From NCBI GenBank assembly GCA_036494465.1, contig DASXOJ010000096.1, positions 47,990 through 111,989 on the forward strand: 64,000 nt of DNA. The letters are read 5' to 3'. The notes under the pieces are model-generated. The model did no database searches. It was not told where the DNA came from and worked only from the letters and a program-made list of their open reading frames with translations. Shown here in pieces: positions 1-6,135 of this stretch. Position numbers and translations under genes: made by a program. How positions within the stretch are numbered: position 1 is the stretch's first letter; every line of letters begins with the position of its first letter. Source of the DNA: CAJCJE01 sp036494465 (lineage in GTDB: Bacteria > Actinomycetota > Actinomycetes > Mycobacteriales > Pseudonocardiaceae).

Positions 1-729
1 GATGGCAGGTTCGACACAGGCGCGGACGGTGAGACCGGCCGCCGTGAACGCCGAGACGTAGTCGGCGTGACCGTGCCGGTGTTCGCGGATGAAACCGCGA
101 TTGCCGTCCGCGTCCTTGAACGGCGCGTTCCAGTCCAGGTGCGCCTGGAACGGGTGCACCTGCGAGGTGACCAGCCGACCGCCCGGCCGCAACACGCGGC
201 CCAGTTCGGCGATGCCCGCGCCGAGGTCCGGCAGGTGCGCGAGGGCGAGGCCGCACACGACGAGGTCGAACGACTCGTCCCCGAACGGGAGGGCGAGCAG
301 GTCGGCGACGCGGAAATCGGCCGCTGGCACGGACTTCTCGGCGATCGCGAGCATTTCCGGGGTCAGGTCGACGCCGGTCACCCGGTGCCCGAGCTCGACG
401 AGCCGCCGGGTGTGCCTGCCGGTGCCACAGGCCGCGTCCAGCGCGTCGCCGGGCTGGCGTCCGTCGAGCAGCGACCACACCGCGGGCTGCTCCATGGCGA
501 TGAGCTGGTTGCCGGGCTCGTCGTAGTTCACCGACCAGAGCCGGTAACCCGTCACCGAGTCGCTTTCCGTCACCGGCTCGCCCGCCGCATATTCGTCGTC
601 GCTGAGGATGCGGCGGATCTCGGCGATGCGCTGCTCGGTGTTGCCAGCCGGGCCGTGGTAGAGGTTGCGCAGCACGGCGAGGCCCTCGACCCCGATCAAC
701 ACGTCCCGCAGGCTAACTTCGCGCGTCAT
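1..729 (-). CDS. SAM-dependent class I methyltransferase, 3' end cut by window
   Basis: The reverse strand reads open from an ATG at 729 to the first base of the window, so the C-terminus is missing. The protein starts MTREVSLRDVLIGVEGLAVL. From about residue 95 it has a class I methyltransferase core: a SAM-binding loop (LDAACGTGRHT), an acidic loop end (GVDLTPEML) and a later LRPGGRL segment typical of methyltransferase domain 11/25 families. It would transfer a methyl group from SAM to a small molecule that the sequence does not identify. An N-terminal extension of about 90 residues precedes the Rossmann core. It is transcribed away from the membrane-protein genes that follow. Confidence 0.85.
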   Translation of the reverse strand, partial: MTREVSLRDVLIGVEGLAVLRNLYHGPAGNTEQRIAEIRRILSDDEYAAGEPVTESDSVTGYRLWSVNYDEPGNQLIAMEQPAVWSLLDGRQPGDALDAACGTGRHTRRLVELGHRVTGVDLTPEMLAIAEKSVPAADFRVADLLALPFGDESFDLVVCGLALAHLPDLGAGIAELGRVLRPGGRLVTSQVHPFQAHLDWNAPFKDADGNRGFIREHRHGHADYVSAFTAAGLTVRACVEPAI

Positions 730-804
730 GCGCCCGAGGTTAGGGCGTGCGTTGTCCGCGTTCCACCGAAATACCGCCGCGCGCCTGCCCGAACACCTGG
801 TCGT

Positions 805-1806
805 CTACGGCACCGCACGGGCCACCGAGGGCGGCGCGGTCCTGAAGAACTCGTTGGCAGCCGGTCGATAGAGCAGCACGATCACGACGACCTCGAATAT
901 CACCGCCACCAGCGACAGCGACCAGGTCACGACGACCGACGGCGTTCGGGTGAAGTTCAGCAACAGCGAGATGGGCAACATCACGACGCCGCCCGCGATG
1001 ATGATCGTTTCCAGGATCCGGGCCCAGTTGGCGCCCCGAGCAAGGAACACGATCATCGCCACCTGCACGGCCAGACCGAACGCCTCGTCAACCACCGACC
1101 CGATCGTTCCGGTCGGGGAGTGCCCGGCGACAGCGACACCCGCCAACATCACGTTGCCTGGCTGGGAGGGCAGCTGCCACGTGTGCACGATGGTGGCGAC
1201 GATGCCGAGGCCGACGCCCGCGACACACAGCCACACCGCTCGGGTGACCACAACCGGCCTGAATGGCCGAGTGGGTCGCGGTGCATCCGGCGAACGACCG
1301 GCGAAGTAGGCGTTGGTGGCGGGCAGATACCTGACGAGTGTCGCCACCGCGATCGCGAGCAGCGCGCCGATGTCCAGCCAACCGGGCAGGACTGCCCCGG
1401 AACCCGACCCGCGCAGAGATGACAGTGCCTGCCAGAGCACCGCGATACCGCCGATGACGCCGAGCACGGTCTGGGTGATCCGCGCCCAGTTGGCGCCGTT
1501 GGCCACGAACACCACCAACACCACCCACATCCCCGACAGGACGCCGTAGAACAGCACGGCGAGGGATGTCGACGCCAGCGAGCTGGTGACGTTGGTGTGC
1601 AAGGCCAACTGTTCGTTGGCGTCGAGGTGGGGGGTGAACGTCGTGGAATCCGAACCCAGCGCGAGCGGGCCGCGCAACAGCTGGGTGAGGATTCCAGCCG
1701 CGAGCCAGCAGCCGATCGCCACCGACCAGGCCAGGATCGCGTATTTGTGCACGCGGGGCGACGCACCGCGCGAGGATCTGCGCGGTGCCCAGGGCGGTGT
1801 GCTCAC
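805..1806 (-). CDS. Two-domain integral membrane protein of the NWAR-motif tandem family
   Basis: This 333-residue hydrophobic protein starts at a GTG (1806) that overlaps the TGA of the upstream reading frame (GTGA). After a short Pro/Arg/Ser-rich N-terminus it contains two copies of the same domain of about four membrane segments. Each copy carries the motif GANWARI followed by a hydrophobic helix, near residues 90 and 240. Each copy ends in an aromatic tail, PATNAYF in the first and PAANEFF in the second. I do not recognise the family. The two genes immediately upstream encode single copies of this domain, so the three form one operon. Function is unknown; the NWAR tryptophan-arginine pair at the membrane face is the only strongly repeated signature. 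Confidence 0.75.
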   Translation of the reverse strand: MSTPPWAPRRSSRGASPRVHKYAILAWSVAIGCWLAAGILTQLLRGPLALGSDSTTFTPHLDANEQLALHTNVTSSLASTSLAVLFYGVLSGMWVVLVVFVANGANWARITQTVLGVIGGIAVLWQALSSLRGSGSGAVLPGWLDIGALLAIAVATLVRYLPATNAYFAGRSPDAPRPTRPFRPVVVTRAVWLCVAGVGLGIVATIVHTWQLPSQPGNVMLAGVAVAGHSPTGTIGSVVDEAFGLAVQVAMIVFLARGANWARILETIIIAGGVVMLPISLLLNFTRTPSVVVTWSLSLVAVIFEVVVIVLLYRPAANEFFRTAPPSVARAVP

Positions 1807-2081
1807 CGGCGTTTGCCGAAGTACGGGTTGAGCGGTGCTCGGTAGATGGTGACGATGCCTGCGCCCTCGCCGGGGCCGGGGATGCCGCTGAACGCGCCGA
1901 TGATCGAGAACAGCAGGCTGATCAGGCCAAGGCGGGCGAACACGGTCTGCACGACGCGCGCCCAGTTCTGGCCGAGCCACATCAGCAGGATCAGCACGCC
2001 CCACAGCGCGGCGAGCACCACGTCGATGGCGATGATGACGCCGGAGCTGTGCAGCACGACGCCGAGGATGTTGCCGAGCAA
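1803..2081 (-). CDS. NWAR-motif membrane protein lacking a good start (possible broken gene)
   Basis: The frame is open from 2189 to 1803 and encodes one NWAR domain (GQNWARVVQTVF, ending in APLNPYFGKRR). The only plausible initiator is a TTG at 2081, which falls inside the first membrane helix. The segment upstream of it (RPAQLARSIAIWCSALFTW) resembles the start of the second domain in the 805-1806 gene, so it looks like real coding sequence, yet it has no ATG, GTG or TTG. The frame is continuous with the upstream gene, separated only by the TGA at 2190-2192. The pair therefore looks like a two-domain protein split by a stop codon in its linker. It is either a pseudogene half, a readthrough product or a protein with an unusual start. 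Confidence 0.55.
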   Translation of the reverse strand: MLGNILGVVLHSSGVIIAIDVVLAALWGVLILLMWLGQNWARVVQTVFARLGLISLLFSIIGAFSGIPGPGEGAGIVTIYRAPLNPYFGKRR

Positions 2082-2189
2082 CCAGGTGAACAGCGCACTG
2101 CACCAGATCGCGATGGAGCGGGCGAGCTGCGCCGGTCTGCCAACCCCGACCGCGACAATTCGCCCTGGCGATGCGCGAATCGTGATGTG

Positions 2190-2651
2190 TCAGGTGAGTC
2201 GCTGGAAGTGGATCGCGGCGGTGGGGCGATGCATGGCGATGATGGCCAGCAGCGCGGCGGCGAACACCGCGAGACCGACGATGCCGAGCAGGATGCTGCC
2301 CACGCTCGGCGCGGTGAACCAGAGGACGATCAGGCCGAGCAGGACCAGTTCCTCGATGGCGGCGAACACGGTCAGCACCCAGCGCGCGCCGTTGGAGCCA
2401 AGGCGGACGTTGTGCACCAGCACCGCCCAGATCAGCAGCGTGATGGCCTGCACCACGATGCCGCCGACGGAAATGCTGGATGGCGCTGGCTGACCGGGCT
2501 GGAACAGGTGGCTGAGCGAGCTGGCGCTGCCAGGCAGGATGACCTGCACGATGTCGGAGACGATCTGGCCGCCGATCGCGAACCACCACCAGAACAACGA
2601 TCTGTCGACCTCGGCAGGACGCCGGGGTCTGTCCCCCTCGATATTCGTCAT
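2190..2651 (-). CDS. NWAR-type integral membrane protein, single domain
   Basis: This 153-residue protein starts at ATG 2651 (MTNIEGDRPRRPAEVDRSLF). It has four predicted hydrophobic segments: about residues 22-42, 65-80, 92-112 and 118-142. The diverged family motif is GSNGARWVLTVF, with Gly in place of the usual Trp. It ends HRPTAAIHF, matching the (Y/H)RP-x-A-x-x-F tail of its neighbours. It is the promoter-proximal member of the membrane-protein cluster and lies 26 bp after the proB stop. Function is unknown. Its TGA is followed by C, a context known to be leaky in bacteria, and the next frame continues in phase. Confidence 0.75.
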   Translation of the reverse strand: MTNIEGDRPRRPAEVDRSLFWWWFAIGGQIVSDIVQVILPGSASSLSHLFQPGQPAPSSISVGGIVVQAITLLIWAVLVHNVRLGSNGARWVLTVFAAIEELVLLGLIVLWFTAPSVGSILLGIVGLAVFAAALLAIIAMHRPTAAIHFQRLT

Positions 2652-2677
2652 GAGAAAGGACTTTACGGAAATCGGGG

Positions 2678-3811
2678 CTAGTAGCGCAGCGGAACGAGGT
2701 CGTCCGCGTGCACGACTTCGCGGCGCTGTTCTGGCGTGAGTTCGTGGCTGGAGCGGCCGAGCAGCGCGGGCATTTCGGCGACGTCGTAGGCGACCACTCC
2801 CCTGGCGACCACTTGGCCCACCGGGTCGAGCAGTTCGACCACGTCGCCTGCTTCGAATTCGCCGTCCGCACCGGTGATGCCTGCCGCGAGCAGGGAACGG
2901 CGGCGGTGCAGCACGGCGGCGACCGCGCCGGCGTCCAGGTGCAGCCTGCCGGAGGCGTCGGCGGCGTAGCCGAGCCAGAAGCGGCGCGCGGACAGCCGGG
3001 TGCTGCCTGCCGCGAACGCGGTGCCGACCTCGGCGCCGGACAGCGCGTCACCGGCCTGGGCGGCGGACGCCAGCAGGACCGGGATGCCTGCCGACGAGGC
3101 GAGGCGCGCGGCGGCGAGTTTGGAGGCCATGCCGCCGGTGCCGAGACCGGACGCACCACTGGTGCCCGCGTCGACGCCGTCGGTGTCGGCCGCATCGGCG
3201 ACCTCGGTGATCCGGCGTGCGTTGCCCCGGCGCGGATCGCCGTCATACAGAGCGTCCACATCGGACAGCAGGACCAGCGCCTCGGCACCGACCAGGTGCG
3301 CGACCAGTGCCGCCAGGCGGTCGTTGTCGCCGAAGCGGATCTCGTCGGTGGCCACCGTGTCGTTCTCGTTGACGACCGGCAGCACACCGAGCGCGAGCAA
3401 CCGGGAGAAGGTGCGCTGCGCGTTGCGGTAGTGCGCCCTGCGCACCACGTCGTCCGCGGTGAGCAGCACCTGGCCGATGGTCAGCGAATGGCGTTGGAAC
3501 GACGCGGCATACGCGTGCGCGAGCGCGAGTTGGCCGACGCTCGCCGCAGCCTGCTGGGTGGCCAGGTCACGCGGCCTGCGCGCGATGCCCAGCGGGGCCA
3601 GACCGGCCGCGATCGCACCGGAAGACACCAGCACCACCTGGGTGCCCGACTCGCGCCGGACAGCCAGGGCGTCGACCAGCGCGTCCAGCCGGTCGCCTGC
3701 CAGGCCACCGCGGGCGGTCGTCAACGACGACGAGCCCACCTTCACCACGATCCGTCGCGCGCCGGAAACCGCCGATCGAGCCTGCGAAAGCGAACTCGGC
3801 GCGCTGGTCAC
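2678..3811 (-). CDS. proB: Glutamate 5-kinase
   Basis: ProB phosphorylates L-glutamate with ATP in the first, feedback-regulated step of proline synthesis in the cytoplasm. The 377-residue protein has an amino-acid-kinase domain with the phosphate loop VVKVGSSSLT near residue 20, VSSGAIAAG, the substrate segment NENDTVA near residue 145 and SDVDALYDGDP near residue 185. A C-terminal PUA domain covers roughly residues 280-360. The start is the GTG at 3811, two bases after the obgE stop; longer frames upstream only read through obgE. The length is normal for ProB enzymes with a PUA domain. Obg-ProB adjacency is typical for actinobacteria. Confidence 0.96.
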   Translation of the reverse strand: MTSAPSSLSQARSAVSGARRIVVKVGSSSLTTARGGLAGDRLDALVDALAVRRESGTQVVLVSSGAIAAGLAPLGIARRPRDLATQQAAASVGQLALAHAYAASFQRHSLTIGQVLLTADDVVRRAHYRNAQRTFSRLLALGVLPVVNENDTVATDEIRFGDNDRLAALVAHLVGAEALVLLSDVDALYDGDPRRGNARRITEVADAADTDGVDAGTSGASGLGTGGMASKLAAARLASSAGIPVLLASAAQAGDALSGAEVGTAFAAGSTRLSARRFWLGYAADASGRLHLDAGAVAAVLHRRRSLLAAGITGADGEFEAGDVVELLDPVGQVVARGVVAYDVAEMPALLGRSSHELTPEQRREVVHADDLVPLRY

Positions 3812-3813
3812 GG

Positions 3814-5295
3814 TTACTCGTCCTCGATGTCGTCGGTGTTCTCGGCGGGCAGGCTGGCGTAGTAGGCGTCGTCGTGCGGTGCGTGCCGGGCCAGCTTGGC
3901 TGCCTTGCGCTGGTCCGCGCGCGGCCGGTCGGTGCGTTCCAGTCGCGGGTCGGTGCCCCGGTGCGCCATGACCGCGGCGATCCCGGCCGGCGTGGACGGT
4001 TCCCACTCGAACGTGATGCCGCCGAGCGTCACATCGGCACCCGGCACCGCGCCCTGCTTGGCCAGCGCGTCCTCGACACCCAACCGGGCCAGCCGGTCGG
4101 CGAGGTAGCCGACGGCTTCGTCGTTGTCGAAGTTGGTCTGCCGCACCCAGCGCTCCGGGCGTTCGCCCCGGATGATGAAGGCGCCCTCGTTCTCCGGGTC
4201 CGGCCGGACCGTGAAACCGCTGTCGTTGACGGCGGTGGGCCGCAGCACGATCCGGGTCGGTTCGAGGATCGGCTGCGCGGCGCGGTGTTCCTCGACGACC
4301 TTGGCCAGCGCGAAGGTCAGCTCGCGCAGGCCGGCGCGAGTCGCCGCGGACACCTCGAACACCGGTAGGCCGCGCGCCTCGAACTCGGTCCGGACCATCT
4401 CGGCGAGTTCCTTGCCGTCCGGCAGGTCGGTCTTGTTCAGCACCACGACCCTGGGCCGGTCGGCCAGTTCGCCGCCAAGCGACGGCGTGTACTCGGCCAG
4501 TTCCCGCTCCAGTGCGTCCACATCGGACACCGGGTCGCGGCCGGGTTCCTCGGTGGCGCAGTCGACCACATGCGCGAGCACCGCGCAGCGTTCGATGTGC
4601 CGCAGGAAGTCCAGACCGAGGCCCTTGCCCTGGCTGGCACCCGGAATCAGGCCGGGCACGTCGGCGACGGTGAAGACCGAATCGCCAGCGGTGACCACGC
4701 CCAGGTTCGGCACCAGTGTGGTGAACGGGTAGTCGGCGATCTTCGGCCGCGCGGCGGACAACACCGCGATCAGCGAGGACTTGCCCGCCGACGGGAACCC
4801 GACCAGGCCGACGTCCGCGACGGACTTCAGTTCCAGGACCAGATCGCGGATCTCGCCCGGCTCACCCAGCAGCGCGAAACCGGGGGCCCGGCGCGCCTTG
4901 GAGGCCAGTGCGGCGTTGCCGAGGCCACCGCGACCGCCCTCGGCCGCGACCAGGATGGTGCCCGCGCCGACCAGGTCGGCCAGCACCTCGCCCTTCTCAT
5001 CGAGCACGACGGTGCCGCCCGGGACCTTGAGAACCAGGTCCTCGCCCTGCGCACCGTCGCGGTTGGACCCCATGCCGATCTTGCCGTTGGTGGCGCGGGC
5101 GTGCGGCCGGAAGTGGAAGTCGAGCAGGGTGTGCACGTTCGGGTCGACGACGAGCACGACGTTGCCGCCGCGACCACCGTCGCCACCGTCCGGGCCGCCG
5201 AGCGGCTTGAACTTCTCGCGGTGCACGGACGCGCAGCCGTTCCCGCCGTCACCGGCGGAGACGTGGATCACCGCCCGGTCGACGAAACGGGACAC
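3814..5295 (-). CDS. obgE: Obg family GTPase (ribosome-associated)
   Basis: Obg is an essential GTPase involved in 50S assembly and stress signalling. The protein is 493 residues. Residues 1-158 form the glycine-rich Obg fold (SAGDGGNGCASVHREKF, GGPDGGDGGRGG). The G domain follows with G1 GFPSAGKSS near residue 167, G3 DVPGL and G4 NKTD. An OCT domain (residues about 350-430) with the actinobacterial signature FTVRPDPENEGAF comes next. A charged tail of about 60 residues ends in DDIEDE. The start MSRFVDRAVIHV is canonical. It is followed by proB after 2 bp and preceded by a strong hairpin that separates it from rpmA. Confidence 0.97.
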   Translation of the reverse strand: MSRFVDRAVIHVSAGDGGNGCASVHREKFKPLGGPDGGDGGRGGNVVLVVDPNVHTLLDFHFRPHARATNGKIGMGSNRDGAQGEDLVLKVPGGTVVLDEKGEVLADLVGAGTILVAAEGGRGGLGNAALASKARRAPGFALLGEPGEIRDLVLELKSVADVGLVGFPSAGKSSLIAVLSAARPKIADYPFTTLVPNLGVVTAGDSVFTVADVPGLIPGASQGKGLGLDFLRHIERCAVLAHVVDCATEEPGRDPVSDVDALERELAEYTPSLGGELADRPRVVVLNKTDLPDGKELAEMVRTEFEARGLPVFEVSAATRAGLRELTFALAKVVEEHRAAQPILEPTRIVLRPTAVNDSGFTVRPDPENEGAFIIRGERPERWVRQTNFDNDEAVGYLADRLARLGVEDALAKQGAVPGADVTLGGITFEWEPSTPAGIAAVMAHRGTDPRLERTDRPRADQRKAAKLARHAPHDDAYYASLPAENTDDIEDE

Positions 5296-5317
5296 GATCT
5301 ACTCCTTGTCATACATG

Positions 5318-5361
5318 CGGCGAGGGGCGGGCCAGCTGATGTGCCGGTCCGCCCCTCGCCG
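5318..5361 (-). terminator. Hairpin between rpmA and obgE
   Basis: A perfect 13-bp inverted repeat (CGGCGAGGGGCGG pairing with CCGCCCCTCGCCG) with an 18-nt loop lies between the rpmA stop and the obgE start. No T-run follows, as is usual in high-GC actinobacteria. It probably attenuates ribosomal-protein transcripts before obgE-proB. Confidence 0.6.
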
Positions 5362-5391
5362 GGGAACGCTACGAATCCGCTCGGGCGGGCC

Positions 5392-5649
5392 TCAGGCCTC
5401 GACCGGAACGATGTTGACGGTCTTGCGGCCACGCTTCTCACCGAACTGCACCGCACCCGGGGTCAGCGCGAACAGCGTGTCATCGCTGCCACGGCCGACG
5501 TTGACGCCTGGGTGGAACTTGGTGCCGCGCTGACGGATCAGGATCTCGCCCGCGTTGACGACCTGGCCACCGAAACGCTTGACGCCAAGCCGCTGGGCAT
5601 TGGAGTCACGACCGTTGCGGGAGCTGGACGCACCCTTTTTGTGTGCCAT
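5392..5649 (-). CDS. rpmA: 50S ribosomal protein L27
   Basis: L27 lies near the peptidyl-transferase centre of the large ribosomal subunit. The 85-residue protein begins MAHKKGASSSRNGRDSNAQR with no Firmicutes-style cleaved N-terminal extension. It contains the conserved segments VNAGEILIRQRGTKFHPG and GRGSDDTLFAL. It lies 20 bp downstream of rplU, the universal L21-L27 pairing, and ahead of obgE. Confidence 0.98.
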   Translation of the reverse strand: MAHKKGASSSRNGRDSNAQRLGVKRFGGQVVNAGEILIRQRGTKFHPGVNVGRGSDDTLFALTPGAVQFGEKRGRKTVNIVPVEA

Positions 5650-5669
5650 TGCTGATCAGCTCCCTTGTC

Positions 5670-5978
5670 TTACTTGGAGATCCCGGTGACCTCAACGCGG
5701 GTCAACTTCTGACGGTGACCCTGGCGCTTGTGGTAGCCGGTCTTGTTCTTGAACTTGTGGATGCGGATCTTCGGGCCCTTGGTGTGCTCGACCACCTTGC
5801 CGGTGACCGACACGTTGCCCAGAGTCTCAGCGTCCGCCGTGACGTCGGTGCCGTCCACGACGAGCAGCGCGGGGAAATTGACCTCGGTGCCCGGCTCGCC
5901 GTCGAGCTTCTCGACCTGGACGACGTCGCCGACGGCGACCTTGTACTGCTTTCCGCCGGTCTTGACGATCGCGTACAT
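5670..5978 (-). CDS. rplU: 50S ribosomal protein L21
   Basis: L21 binds 23S rRNA in the large subunit. The 102-residue protein begins MYAIVKTGGKQYKVAVGD and contains the family signature HKFKNKTGYHKRQGHRQ near the C-terminus. A GGAGA ribosome-binding site precedes ATG 5978. It is first of the rplU-rpmA pair. The 157-bp gap to rne upstream probably holds the promoter, though I see no clear consensus there. Confidence 0.98.
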   Translation of the reverse strand: MYAIVKTGGKQYKVAVGDVVQVEKLDGEPGTEVNFPALLVVDGTDVTADAETLGNVSVTGKVVEHTKGPKIRIHKFKNKTGYHKRQGHRQKLTRVEVTGISK

Positions 5979-6135
5979 GGGTACGGAAGTCTCCTGCTAC
6001 TCGAAGAAACGGGGGCCGCGCGTGCCCCTCTACGGACAAATGGGAAAACCCAGGTCCACGGAGTCTGGCTCTCGCACGACAGAGCCCACCGGACGGCGGG
6101 CCAGAGTCAAGACTACGTGGCCGGTCTGACGTGGG

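Noticed and set aside
805..3387. An 860-codon open frame on the minus strand spanning proB and the membrane-protein cluster
   Set aside because: Only its last third (805-1806) is a real protein. The upstream part is an out-of-frame reading of proB and the small membrane genes with Arg/Pro/Ala-rich nonsense composition.
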